A stretch of 64,000 bases of DNA from JBCCEJ01 sp039030335 (GTDB taxonomy: Bacteria > Pseudomonadota > Gammaproteobacteria > HK1): positions 1 through 64,000 of the forward strand of contig JBCCEJ010000019.1 in NCBI GenBank assembly GCA_039030335.1, read 5' to 3'. The notes beneath the pieces are model-generated. The model was not told the DNA's origin. It made no database searches and saw nothing but the letters and a program-made list of their open reading frames with translations. The position numbers and the translations under genes were made by a program. This document shows positions 1 through 8,443 of the stretch, piece by piece (positions within the stretch are counted from its first letter, which is position 1; each line of letters begins with the position of its first letter).

Positions 1-1
1 C

Positions 2-298
2 GCTGCGCTGACGCAGACCCTGCAGGAAGCGGGCCTGTCGCGCACGGACGCGCGCAAGTTGGAACGCGACCTGTACGGGATCACGGTTTCCGTAGGTGCG
101 GTCTCCGGCACGACGCTCGGCAGGGTGCCGCGCGTGCCGCGGGCCGACCGCGTCTACACCGAGGCCAAGGCGCGCGGCGCGCTCGACCTGGCGATTGCGA
201 AGCTGCCCCGCGAGGTCCGACCCCGCGTGACGGTCAGGACCTGCTCCGGCGGGGAGCGCGTCCATGTTCAGTTTACGAATCTGGCGCGGGCAGGTTGA
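2..298 (+). CDS. C-terminal fragment of an unrecognised protein (5' end outside window)
   Basis: The frame is open from base 2 to a TGA at 296-298 and gives about 98 residues. It starts before the window, so the TTG at 59 need not be the true start. The visible part is rich in Arg, Thr and Val, with no membrane segment and no motif that I recognise. A charged helix-like stretch (LSRTDARKLERDLYG) is followed by a region that may form beta strands. Its last 26 bases overlap the 3' end of the convergent LysR gene. Codon usage is GC-rich like the neighbours, which supports a real gene. No function can be assigned. Confidence 0.5.
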   Translation, partial: AALTQTLQEAGLSRTDARKLERDLYGITVSVGAVSGTTLGRVPRVPRADRVYTEAKARGALDLAIAKLPREVRPRVTVRTCSGGERVHVQFTNLARAG

Positions 299-1160
299 GT
301 GCCCAGTCACAGAATGCCTGCACTTCACGACGCTCGCCGTGCGTGGGCGGGTACACCAGGTAGTAGGCCTGGTTGGTCGGCAAAGCCTGCTTGAACAATC
401 GCACAAGCTGGCCGTCTTTCAAGGCTGTCTCGGCCAGCACGCGGCGCGCCAGGGCCACACCCTGGCCTGTCAGAGCGGCTTCCAGCATCAGGCTTGCGTC
501 GGTGAACACGGGCCCGTGCGACGCGTCTACCTGTCCCGCACCTGCGAGACGCAACCACATGCGCCACTGCGAACGGTCGTCGTCGTGCAGCAGGACGTGA
601 CGGTCGAGGTCGGCGGGCGTCTCCAGCGGCGGACCGTGTGTCTGCAACGATGGAGCACACACCGGAAACCGATCTTCGTCCATCAACCACCTTACGACGA
701 GCCCCGGATAGTCACCATGGCCGTAGCGGATAACGACATCCACGTCGTCCTGATCGAAGTTCGTCAATTTGTTGCTTGGCGACAGCAGCAGGTCGATATC
801 GGGGTGCTGGGTCAGAAAACTTCCGAGTCGCGGTACCAGCCACCGCGCGGCGACCGACGGCAGTACCGAGACCGTCAAACGGCCACTGTGGTCGGGCGCC
901 GTCACGCGCTGCACAGCCTGGTCGATTTGCACCAGTGCGTCACGGACTGGCGGCAACAGCATCTGTCCGCTGTCAGTCAACATCAGCGCGCGATTCATGC
1001 GCTTGAACAGCTTGACGCCGAGGAAGTCCTCGAGCCTGCGAATCTGATGGCTGACGGCGGCCTGAGTCACGAACAGCTCATCCGCCGCGCGCGTAAAGCT
1101 CAGGTGCCTCGCAGCCACTTCGAACACTTTCATGGCGGACAGCGGAGCGGTGTGCTTCAC
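273..1160 (-). CDS. LysR-family transcriptional regulator, GcvA-like
   Basis: Predicted DNA-binding regulator of 295 residues, the usual LysR length. The N-terminal winged helix-turn-helix (about residues 10-70) contains the very typical segment SFTRAADELFVTQAAVSHQI, and an effector-binding domain follows. The pattern (H-LSFT-AA-EL-VTQAAVSHQI) is that of the GcvA subgroup. I chose the GTG at 1160 because AGGAAA lies eight bases upstream and the LysR domain starts there; the frame stays open far upstream but has no homology. It is divergent from the DUF1127 gene across a 135-bp gap, where its operator may lie. The effector and target are unknown. Confidence 0.9.
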   Translation of the reverse strand: MKHTAPLSAMKVFEVAARHLSFTRAADELFVTQAAVSHQIRRLEDFLGVKLFKRMNRALMLTDSGQMLLPPVRDALVQIDQAVQRVTAPDHSGRLTVSVLPSVAARWLVPRLGSFLTQHPDIDLLLSPSNKLTNFDQDDVDVVIRYGHGDYPGLVVRWLMDEDRFPVCAPSLQTHGPPLETPADLDRHVLLHDDDRSQWRMWLRLAGAGQVDASHGPVFTDASLMLEAALTGQGVALARRVLAETALKDGQLVRLFKQALPTNQAYYLVYPPTHGERREVQAFCDWALNLPAPDS

Positions 1161-1192
1161 ATCAAATTTCCTAATCCGACTACGAAAAAAAA

Positions 1193-1210
1193 GTCGTTTG
1201 CCCAGACGAC
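1193..1210. promoter_or_regulatory. Possible operator in the LysR/DUF1127 divergent gap
   Basis: A short inverted repeat GTCGT-N8-ACGAC lies between the divergent LysR and DUF1127 genes. LysR proteins commonly bind imperfect dyads in such gaps to control themselves and the divergent gene. The arms are only five bases, so this is a weak candidate. Other T-N11-A matches in the same gap are equally possible. Confidence 0.25.
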
Positions 1211-1295
1211 ATACGGCCTCTAGATTACTGCCTACATAGCCGGTTCCAAAAGAGCCAGGGCTATTCACCCGGACAAAAATCTCGAGGTCGAAATC

Positions 1296-1556
1296 ATGAA
1301 TACGCATCCATTGAACAACCCACTTCAAGGCGCCCTGAACGGCATGACGGGAACGGCAGCCACGGTTGCACAACGCCCGTTGAAACGGCGCGCCGCGGAT
1401 GTCGTTATCCACGTCTTTGGCGTGCTCAAGACCTGGCACGAGCGGTCGCGACAGCGCCGCGAACTGTTGCTGCTCGATGCGCGCGCGTTGCGAGACATAG
1501 GCCTGGATCACAATGCCGTAATGGCCGAAGTCGACAAACCATTCTGGCGCGCCTGA
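1296..1556 (+). CDS. DUF1127 domain protein
   Basis: Small basic protein of 86 residues. Its C-terminal third carries the DUF1127 signature: a Trp, a run of Arg, then L-D-x-R-x-L-R-D-I-G-L (seen here as LDARALRDIGLD). DUF1127 (YjiS-like) proteins are short; some bind RNA and affect phosphate or carbon metabolism in alphaproteobacteria, but the role here is unknown. The start ATG has a GAGG about eight bases upstream. The gene is divergent from the LysR regulator, which may control it, and is followed by a strong intrinsic terminator, so it is probably monocistronic. Confidence 0.8.
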   Translation: MNTHPLNNPLQGALNGMTGTAATVAQRPLKRRAADVVIHVFGVLKTWHERSRQRRELLLLDARALRDIGLDHNAVMAEVDKPFWRA

Positions 1557-1613
1557 CAACACGCCAGAGCACTCCCCCGCTCCCCGGGCCGTCTCCAGCG
1601 GCCCAGGGGTTCG

Positions 1614-1642
1614 AAGCCCGGCCACCTGGCCGGGCTTTTTTT
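1614..1642 (+). terminator. Rho-independent terminator
   Basis: The stem AGCCCGGCCA / TGGCCGGGCT is a perfect 10-bp hairpin with a two-base loop, followed directly by a run of seven T. It lies 57 bases after the DUF1127 stop codon and should end that transcript before the purine gene pair. Confidence 0.93.
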
Positions 1643-1738
1643 GTGTTCGCCCACCTCTGGCGTCTACGCCACGCTTGCGCCGCGGCGGCGATTCGCGCAT
1701 AACTCCCGGCGTCATTCTTCACCGATCGGAGGGCCAGC

Positions 1739-2326
1739 GTGTCTGCTGACCACAGTTCGCCGGGTGAATCCCACGCCGGCCCGTCGGCGCACCCCGTCAA
1801 AGTCGACGAGGTGATCGTCACGCAAGCGCAAATCGCGACGCGCGTCCAGGAACTGGCGGCCGAAATCGCAGCGGACCATGCCGACGCGCCGCAACTCATT
1901 CTGGTCGGCGTACTCAAGGGCGCCTTCATCTTCCTGTCCGATCTGGCCCGGCAGCTCTCGATACCGCACAGCGTGGAGTTCATCGCGGTGTCGAGCTATG
2001 CGAGCGGCAGTGTCGCCAGCGACAGCGTACGGCTCATGATGGACATCCGAAGCGACATTGCCGGGCTCGACGTTCTGATCGTGGAAGACATCGCTGACAG
2101 CGGCCGAACCCTGGCGTATCTGCAGGCGCTGCTGGCAGCCCGAAATCCCCGCTCGATCAAAACCTGCGTGCTGGCGCGCAAACCCCAGCGCATGGAGGTA
2201 GACGCGGCGATCGACTATCTGGGCTTTGATATACCCGACCGGTGGGTGGTCGGTTACGGGCTCGATTATGCCGAGCAGCTGCGCACGTTGCCGTACATCG
2301 GCGCGATAGCGCCGCAGGATCAGTAA
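1739..2326 (+). CDS. hpt: Hypoxanthine(-guanine) phosphoribosyltransferase
   Basis: Transfers the ribosyl-phosphate of PRPP to hypoxanthine or guanine to give IMP or GMP; cytoplasmic purine salvage. The protein has 195 residues, near the family norm of about 180. The PRPP-binding motif is clear as VLIVEDIADSGRT, where D-I-A-D-S-G-R-T is the PP-loop. The family segments VGVLKGAF and WVVGYGLDYAEQLR are also present. The GTG start is supported by GGAGGG five bases upstream. The next gene, encoding 8-oxoguanine deaminase, begins 9 bp after the stop, so the two are probably co-transcribed as a purine base salvage and clean-up unit. Confidence 0.93.
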   Translation: MSADHSSPGESHAGPSAHPVKVDEVIVTQAQIATRVQELAAEIAADHADAPQLILVGVLKGAFIFLSDLARQLSIPHSVEFIAVSSYASGSVASDSVRLMMDIRSDIAGLDVLIVEDIADSGRTLAYLQALLAARNPRSIKTCVLARKPQRMEVDAAIDYLGFDIPDRWVVGYGLDYAEQLRTLPYIGAIAPQDQ

Positions 2327-2335
2327 TACGCACCG

Positions 2336-3691
2336 GTGTCAGCCACGAACGCAGCGCCTGGCACCTGGATCCGCAATCCGCTCGCTATCCTCGCAGACGG
2401 CGCTGGCGGCGGCGTCGTCGTCCACGACCGTACGATCACGGAACTCGTGCCGCAGGGCCGCGTGCCGCGATCGGCGTACACCCGGGTCTTCGACGCCTCC
2501 GAGCACGTCGTGCTGCCCGGGCTCATCAACACCCATCATCATTTCTATCAGACCCTGACGCGCGCGCACCCGGCCGCCATCAACAAGCCGCTTTTTAGGT
2601 GGCTTGAGGCCCTGTATCCAATCTGGGCCAGGCTCACGCCGGAAGCACTGGAACTCGCCGCAAAAGTCGCGCTGGCGGAGTTACTGCTCTCCGGCTGCAC
2701 GACGGCGGCCGACCACCACTACCTCTTCCCACCCGGTCTCGATAACGCGGTCGACATCGAAGTAGCGGCGGCGCGCGAACTCGGAATTCGCATGACGGTG
2801 CTGCGGGGCTCGATGAATCTGTCGCAAAAGGACGGCGGACTGCCACCCGACGAAGTCGTGCAGAAGGAAGACGCGATCCTCGCCGACTGCGAGCGCGTGT
2901 TGGGGAAGTATCACGATCCGGGTTGCGGCGCGGAAATTCAGATTGCGCTCGCACCGTGCTCGCCGTTCTCGGTGACGCCGTCGCTGTTGCGCACAACGGC
3001 GGAGCTCGCCGGGCGTTACGAGTGTGGCCTGCATACGCATCTCGCCGAGACTCACGACGAGAATGAGTTCTGCCTCGCGACCTTCGGCTGCCGGCCTTTG
3101 GACCTGCTACGCGAGGCTGGCTGGCTGGCGCCGCGAACCTGGCTCGCACACGGCGTCCACTTCACGGAGTCGGAGTGTGCGGAGCTCGGACACCACGGCG
3201 TTGGCGTTTGCCATTGCCCGACTTCCAATGCCGTGCTGGCTTCCGGGTTCTGCCCGACCGCCGCGCTCGAATCTCACGGCGCGCCGGTCGGGCTCGGCGT
3301 AGACGGCTCGGCCTCGAACGACGCTTCTAACATGCTGGAGGCAGTGCGGCATGCATTGATGGTCAATCGGCTGCGCAATGACGACGCGGCCAGCCCAACG
3401 CATCTGGATGCGCTGCGCTGGGCCACCGAAGGCTCGGCCGCGTGCCTCGGCCGCGACGATATCGGGCGCCTGGCGCCGGGGCTGCAGGCCGACATCGCGT
3501 TCTACAAGCTCGATGAACTGCGGTTCTCGGGCGCGCACGACCCACTTGCGGCGCTGGTGTTGTGCGGCGGACACAGAGCGGACCGCGTCATGGTCGGCGG
3601 GCAGTGGCGCGTCATCGACGGGGAACTCCAATCGATCGATGTGGATGCGCTCCGGGCGCGCCACGGCAAGGCGGCCGCCGCGTTCGCCTGA
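2336..3691 (+). CDS. 8-oxoguanine deaminase-like amidohydrolase
   Basis: Metal-dependent amidohydrolase of 451 residues in the TRZ/ATZ-type cytosine deaminase branch. The metal-binding HxH is in NTHHHFYQTLTR (His67/His69). Further expected ligands are in HTHLAET, AHGVHF and LGVDGSASND. The segments HHHFYQTLTRA and PLFRWLEALYPIWARL are characteristic of 8-oxoguanine deaminases, which convert oxidised guanine to uric acid. The GTG start follows the hpt stop by 9 bp with no strong ribosome binding site, which suggests translational coupling. The pairing with hpt supports a purine role. Substrate assignment is by family resemblance; other guanine-like bases are possible. Confidence 0.87.
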   Translation: MSATNAAPGTWIRNPLAILADGAGGGVVVHDRTITELVPQGRVPRSAYTRVFDASEHVVLPGLINTHHHFYQTLTRAHPAAINKPLFRWLEALYPIWARLTPEALELAAKVALAELLLSGCTTAADHHYLFPPGLDNAVDIEVAAARELGIRMTVLRGSMNLSQKDGGLPPDEVVQKEDAILADCERVLGKYHDPGCGAEIQIALAPCSPFSVTPSLLRTTAELAGRYECGLHTHLAETHDENEFCLATFGCRPLDLLREAGWLAPRTWLAHGVHFTESECAELGHHGVGVCHCPTSNAVLASGFCPTAALESHGAPVGLGVDGSASNDASNMLEAVRHALMVNRLRNDDAASPTHLDALRWATEGSAACLGRDDIGRLAPGLQADIAFYKLDELRFSGAHDPLAALVLCGGHRADRVMVGGQWRVIDGELQSIDVDALRARHGKAAAAFA

Positions 3692-3707
3692 AGCGACGCT
3701 GATCGGG

Positions 3708-4511
3708 TCAGGCGAGGAGCGTCCCGGCGCCCTTGACCGCCAGCAGCGTCGCCGCGAACAACAGCATCCACTGCAACGCCGCGAAGAAGCGTTCGGGCGC
3801 CGCGCTCTTGAAAAATCGGGTGCCGGCGAGCGTACCGAGCACGATCATCGGCAGCAACGCGACCGACTCCACCAGCAGCTCCAGTGTCACGAGACCGGCC
3901 GCGGACAGCATCAGGATACGGTTCAACGACGAGATCCCCGCGATCATGACGTTCGTGCTACGAAACTCGAGCGGCGACCTGGCCGCGAGCCGCAGGTATG
4001 GCGCGAGCAGGTAGAGCGCACCGCCACCGGCGACCGTACCCATGGCGGATGACACCGTCCCGATGCCGGCGGCAAGCCGCGGCGAGCGCACGTCGATCAC
4101 AGTCTCGAGGCGGGACAGCAGATTGAGCCGGTCGGACGTGACCATGAACGCGACCAGAATTCCGAGCAGAACCAACAACCAGTCGGCACTCAGCACGGTC
4201 AGCAACCAGACGCCCAACGTATTGCCGATGACCATCGCGAGCACCACGGGCACCACCCGGCTCCAGTTGGCGCCGTGCAAACCCTGGGGCAGCAACTGCA
4301 CCTGACCGAAGGTCGCGACCACGGATGCCAGCAACACCGCATGGTGAGGCCCGAGGACCACGGCAGTCAGCAGCACGGCTGGCAGGTTTGATCCAAAGCC
4401 GAACGAGCCCCTCACGTAGTATCCGAACAGGTACGCTGCGTAGACCAGCACCACGCCCGCGAAGCCGACATCATCGAACGGCACCGGCCACACGCCCCAG
4501 TCGATATCCAT
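3708..4511 (-). CDS. TauE/SafE-family permease
   Basis: Integral membrane protein of 267 residues with about eight hydrophobic helices and the TauE/SafE glycine-rich pattern near the start (YYVRGSFGFGSNLPAVLLTAVVLG) and again in the second half (GTVSSAMGTVAGGGALYLLAP). Family members export sulfite, sulfoacetate or other small anions. It is the second gene of a minus-strand pair: the upstream permease stop and this ATG are 4 bp apart. It is convergent with the 8-oxoguanine deaminase gene. A sulfonate or sulfite link is plausible given the dehydrogenase operon at 9.4-12.4 kb, but that is inferred. Confidence 0.85.
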   Translation of the reverse strand: MDIDWGVWPVPFDDVGFAGVVLVYAAYLFGYYVRGSFGFGSNLPAVLLTAVVLGPHHAVLLASVVATFGQVQLLPQGLHGANWSRVVPVVLAMVIGNTLGVWLLTVLSADWLLVLLGILVAFMVTSDRLNLLSRLETVIDVRSPRLAAGIGTVSSAMGTVAGGGALYLLAPYLRLAARSPLEFRSTNVMIAGISSLNRILMLSAAGLVTLELLVESVALLPMIVLGTLAGTRFFKSAAPERFFAALQWMLLFAATLLAVKGAGTLLA

Positions 4512-4515
4512 ACGA

Positions 4516-5292
4516 TCAGGCCCCGCCGGCGCTCAGGTGCTCGCGCACCGACACGAACATCGTCACGAGCCCGATAGCGGCCAGCATCGCCAGCGCGGCA
4601 ACGCGGAAGTAACGGCTGCCCCCGGAGTCGAAGAAACGCGCACCGCTCCAGGTTCCAATCGCGTACACCGGTGCCAGCACGGCACCCATCAATATGTTGC
4701 GCACGCTAAACAGTTCAAAATATATGAGCGGCAACACCGACGCGAAGGTGACGGCCGTCATCACGCCGAGCACGTTGCCGCGCTGCTGTCGCGGGCTACC
4801 GGCACGCGAAAGCGCCACCGCCACAACGGGCGGGCCGCCGACACCAGCCGCGCCCTGCACCAGTCCACCCGCAGCCCCGGCGGCTGCCAGCACCGGGGCG
4901 GGCACCTGTTGAGAGAGTTTCCAACCCGCCATCAGAAACACGCTCATGGCTAACACCAGCGCGCCGATCGCGATCTTCATGATGGCCGGCTCAACGCTCA
5001 CCAGGATCCAGGTGCCGAACGGCGTTGCCAACACCACCGCAGCGGAAATGGGCAGGACCACGGGCGGCTCCGATTCGCGGATGGCGGCCGGCAGCAGGAC
5101 CAGCGCGGAGGGAATGCCGATGACGGTACTGATGGCGATCGACTCGACCGGTCCGTAGGCCAGTGCCAGTGCGGGCACCGACACCATGGCGCCGCCAAAG
5201 CCGACGAAGCCACGCAGATATCCGGCTACGAACAAAGTCACCACGACCAACGCGAACGTGCCGCTCGCGAACACCTCCAACCATTCAGGCAC
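4516..5292 (-). CDS. TauE/SafE-family permease
   Basis: Integral membrane protein of 258 residues with the family's internal repeat. The first half has YLRGFVGFGGAMVSVPALALAYG, and the second has GAAGGLVQGAAGVGGPPVVA. The start codon is GTG with only a weak upstream ribosome binding site, so the exact start is less certain. It leads the two-gene operon with the permease at 3708-4511. The two paralogues differ strongly in sequence, so they are an old pair and may act on different anions or as a heteromer. Confidence 0.85.
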   Translation of the reverse strand: MPEWLEVFASGTFALVVVTLFVAGYLRGFVGFGGAMVSVPALALAYGPVESIAISTVIGIPSALVLLPAAIRESEPPVVLPISAAVVLATPFGTWILVSVEPAIMKIAIGALVLAMSVFLMAGWKLSQQVPAPVLAAAGAAGGLVQGAAGVGGPPVVAVALSRAGSPRQQRGNVLGVMTAVTFASVLPLIYFELFSVRNILMGAVLAPVYAIGTWSGARFFDSGGSRYFRVAALAMLAAIGLVTMFVSVREHLSAGGA

Positions 5293-5608
5293 GGATTTTG
5301 CGAACCCGGATGGAAATCTTCTGCACTGTCAGCGCCTCGCTGCTGGTACGGTCACGTTGGCGATTTCGGCTCGCCTGAAATCCGACGCCCGGCGCGGATA
5401 CCACGACGCGGGCCGTTGCTCGTTCCACGCCGCTCCGACCCCGGGCGAATAGCTGCCGCGCGTCGCAGCCGGAACGTCGCTCCCGACGGGCGCCGTATCC
5501 GCATGCATGGTTTGTTCACTCGCGTCGCCGCTCACGCCGACAAATTGATTCGCGCTAAAGTCGTCATTGTCGTTCAGTCGCGCCAGGCATTGAAACCGAA
5601 GGCAGTTC
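5293..5608. other. Intergenic region between divergent permease and hydrolase genes
   Basis: A stretch of 316 bases separates the divergent TauE and alpha/beta-hydrolase genes. The short open frames in it have no recognisable content. It must hold two divergent promoters, but I found no convincing -35/-10 pair. The segment just before the hydrolase gene (about 5545-5580) is more AT-rich and is the likeliest site for its promoter. Confidence 0.4.
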
Positions 5609-7636
5609 ATGAGCAATTTGGTCACTCTCGATATTCACCAGCGAGACCCTTTCGCAGACGGTCACCTGTTCGGAGACGTCGGCGCCTACGAACGCCTGAA
5701 AGGCCGCGCGCATTTTGCCGTAGACCCGGACGCCGACGCGCAACGTAGCGTAGTGGACCTCGGACTCGCACCGCGCAACAGTGCCGGCCTGGTCGAATTC
5801 AGCGCCGATATTCTGATTCTGAAACCGGTCGACATGGCGCGCAGTAACCGCAGGATCTTCTTCGACTACGGCAACCGCGCAAACATCCGGGCGCTGCAGT
5901 TCTTCTGCGACGCGCCGTTCTCCAACGACCCGTCGGCGCTCGCCCATGCCGGCAACGGCTACCTGTTCCGACACGGGTACGTCGTGGTCTGGTGCGCATG
6001 GCAGGGCGACGTGCGTCGCGGCGGCGGGCGATTCTGCCTCGACGTGCCAACGGCGCGAAACGGCGACGAACTGGTAACAGGCCAGGTACGGACCGAGTTC
6101 ATCATCGAGCAGGACGGCCTCGACACGCTGCCGGTCAGCGGCTTCGCCTCGACCAACGGCCATCCGCCGGTCTCACTCGACACGACCCACGCGCAGCTGA
6201 CCCGTCGCTTGCATCCAGATGATGCGCGAACCCCGGTTCCCGCCACCGACTGGCAGTTCGCGCGCGTCGAGCAAGGCCCGGGCATGGACGGCCAGGGCCA
6301 GGAGCGCGGGCTCGTGCCCTGCGATTCGAGCATTCACATGCCAGGCGGCTTCCAACGCGGTTTCATCTACGAGCTCATCTATTCCGCCAAAGACCCACGG
6401 ATCATGGGTTTGGGCTTTGTCGCGGTTCGCGACTTCATCAGTTTCCTGCGCCACGCAGACCGCGATGCGGGCGGGTCGACCAATCCACTACGCGAACGCG
6501 ACGCCCCGCCGATCGAACGCGCCTACTGCTGGGGCCGTTCGCAGACCGGACGCCTCATTCGGGAAGCGATCTATCAGGGGTTCAACGCCGATGCGCAGCA
6601 GCGCAAGGTGTTCGACGGCGCGCTGATCCACGTATCCGGTGGCGGACGCATGGTGTTGAACCACCGGTTCTCATGCGGCACGGATGCGGCTGGACAGCAG
6701 TTCGAAACGCACGACAAGGCTGCCGACCGGTTTCCGTTCACCTACGCGCAGACGCGCGACCACGTGACGGGACAAGAGGACGCCCTGCTCAAGCGGCCAG
6801 ACACCGACCCGCTCGTCATGCACACCCAAACCGGCACGGAATACTGGCAACGCCGGGGCTCGCTCGCCCATACCGACTCGCAGGGTAACGACGTGCCGCT
6901 GCCGGAAAATGTGCGCTTGTACGTGTGGTCATCCACCCAGCACTTCGCCGATCCGGCCCCTACCGCGGCGCATAGCGGCGCATTGGCGCACGCACTCAAC
7001 CGCGCGCAGACCTCACCGTTCTTCCGAGCTCTGCTCGCGACCATGGACGCGTGGGCTACGGACGGCACCGCGCCACCGCTCAGCCGCTATCCGCGTCGTC
7101 AGGACGGCACCCTGGTCGACGCCGCTGCCTGGCGCAAAGGCTTTCCGTTGATCCCGGGTACGTTCCGGCCACAGAACCCCGCCGGACTTCCCGTGTTCGA
7201 CCACGGTGAGCGTGTGGAGTCGGGCTACCTCGATCAGGTGCCACCAGCGCGTACGGGTGACGCCTACACGGTACTCGTACCAGCGACGGACAGCGATGGC
7301 ATCGATCTCGGCGGTGTGAAAGCACCAATGGTCGCAGCCCCCCTCGGCACATTTACGGGCTGGAACATCCGCGGGCGCACGATCTCGGGCCACGGCGCGA
7401 TGTTCTGGTTCGCCGGCAGCTTCATGCCATTTTGCGATACGCAGCGCGAACGCGAACTGACTGGAGATCCGCGTCCATCCACCGAAGAACGCTATGAGAG
7501 CGTCGACGCCTACGTAGGTGCCGTCAGGGCGCACTGCGAGAAGCTCATCGAACAGCGGCTGTTGCTGGCGGAAGATCTGCCACGCATTTTGTCGCAGGCC
7601 GCGCGTTGGTTCCGGCCGTGGACGGAAGTGGGTTAG
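5609..7636 (+). CDS. Alpha/beta-hydrolase domain protein (large, PF20091-like)
   Basis: Protein of 675 residues resembling the large 'alpha/beta hydrolase domain-containing protein' family of proteobacteria and actinobacteria. Visible features are the N-terminal G-x-YE-L-G segment, the RIFFDYGNR region, and the nucleophile elbow GRSQTG with Ser311. There is no signal peptide, so it is probably cytoplasmic. The start ATG has GAAGG upstream at good spacing. Family members are uncharacterised esterase-like proteins often found beside catabolic genes. Here it stands alone between a divergent permease operon and the convergent pdxH. Substrate unknown. Confidence 0.8.
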   Translation: MSNLVTLDIHQRDPFADGHLFGDVGAYERLKGRAHFAVDPDADAQRSVVDLGLAPRNSAGLVEFSADILILKPVDMARSNRRIFFDYGNRANIRALQFFCDAPFSNDPSALAHAGNGYLFRHGYVVVWCAWQGDVRRGGGRFCLDVPTARNGDELVTGQVRTEFIIEQDGLDTLPVSGFASTNGHPPVSLDTTHAQLTRRLHPDDARTPVPATDWQFARVEQGPGMDGQGQERGLVPCDSSIHMPGGFQRGFIYELIYSAKDPRIMGLGFVAVRDFISFLRHADRDAGGSTNPLRERDAPPIERAYCWGRSQTGRLIREAIYQGFNADAQQRKVFDGALIHVSGGGRMVLNHRFSCGTDAAGQQFETHDKAADRFPFTYAQTRDHVTGQEDALLKRPDTDPLVMHTQTGTEYWQRRGSLAHTDSQGNDVPLPENVRLYVWSSTQHFADPAPTAAHSGALAHALNRAQTSPFFRALLATMDAWATDGTAPPLSRYPRRQDGTLVDAAAWRKGFPLIPGTFRPQNPAGLPVFDHGERVESGYLDQVPPARTGDAYTVLVPATDSDGIDLGGVKAPMVAAPLGTFTGWNIRGRTISGHGAMFWFAGSFMPFCDTQRERELTGDPRPSTEERYESVDAYVGAVRAHCEKLIEQRLLLAEDLPRILSQAARWFRPWTEVG

Positions 7637-7668
7637 CGGCGCGGTTCCCTCGCGCTGGTGGCCACCGG

Positions 7669-8307
7669 CTACGGCGCCAGACGTTCGATCGACCAGGAAG
7701 AGTCTGCGCCGCGGGTGTACTCGAAGCGGTCGTGCAGTCGATTGGCACCGCCTTGCCAGAACTCGATCGCGTGCGGCACGACGCGAAAGCCCCCCCAGGC
7801 GTCCGGCAGCGGCACTTCGCCACGCAGGAATTTGTCTTTCATCGCGCCGAACTGCGCCATCAGCATCTGCCTTGAGGATACCGGCCGGCTCTGCTCCGAA
7901 GCCCAGGCTGCGAGCTGGCTCTCGCGCGGACGTGAGCTGAAGTAGGCGAGCGCCTCAGTGGTTGAAACGCGCTCGGCGATCCCTCTGACCTTCACCTGGC
8001 GCTCCAGCGCGTGCCACGGGAAATGCAGGCCCACGCGAGGATTCAGGTCCAATTCGCGCGCCTTGCGACTGCCCAGATTGGTGTAGAAGACGAATCCGCG
8101 GGCGTCCAGGCTCTTCAGCAGCACGATTCGCTGCGACGGTTGTCCTTCCGCATCCACGGTGGCAACCGTCACGGCAGTGGGGTCGGCAAGTTCCGCGGCA
8201 ATCGCCTGCCCGAGCCACTCTTCGAACTGCTCAAACGGGTCGTCTGCAAGGTCCTCTCTGCGGAGTCCGCCCTGCAGGTATTCGCGCCTCAAGCTGTCAA
8301 GCTTCAT
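7669..8307 (-). CDS. pdxH: Pyridoxamine 5'-phosphate oxidase
   Basis: FMN enzyme that oxidises pyridoxine or pyridoxamine 5'-phosphate to pyridoxal 5'-phosphate, the last step of vitamin B6 synthesis and salvage. It has 212 residues, against 218 in E. coli. Clear family blocks are RREYLQGGLRREDLADDPFEQF, SQRIVLLKSLDARGFVFYTN and the C-terminal WGGFRV-P---EFWQGG--RLHDR. I placed the start at the ATG giving MKLDSLRREY; the frame extends upstream without homology. It is the only B6 gene in the window. Confidence 0.97.
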   Translation of the reverse strand: MKLDSLRREYLQGGLRREDLADDPFEQFEEWLGQAIAAELADPTAVTVATVDAEGQPSQRIVLLKSLDARGFVFYTNLGSRKARELDLNPRVGLHFPWHALERQVKVRGIAERVSTTEALAYFSSRPRESQLAAWASEQSRPVSSRQMLMAQFGAMKDKFLRGEVPLPDAWGGFRVVPHAIEFWQGGANRLHDRFEYTRGADSSWSIERLAP

Positions 8308-8443
8308 GCTGCCTGGCCTCGTCGCCGCATGACTTCGTGATTTCGTGTATTCCCGATATGGTTGCGTCGGCTTCCGCCTACAAGTAGCGGCCCCGGCCAG
8401 CCCCGGGGCAGAGCCATCGTCCGCGGCGTGCCGGCCTCCCAGG

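Noticed and set aside
1426..1983. 185-residue minus-strand frame over the terminator and hpt
   Set aside because: It crosses a strong terminator and opposes hpt, and shows no homology.
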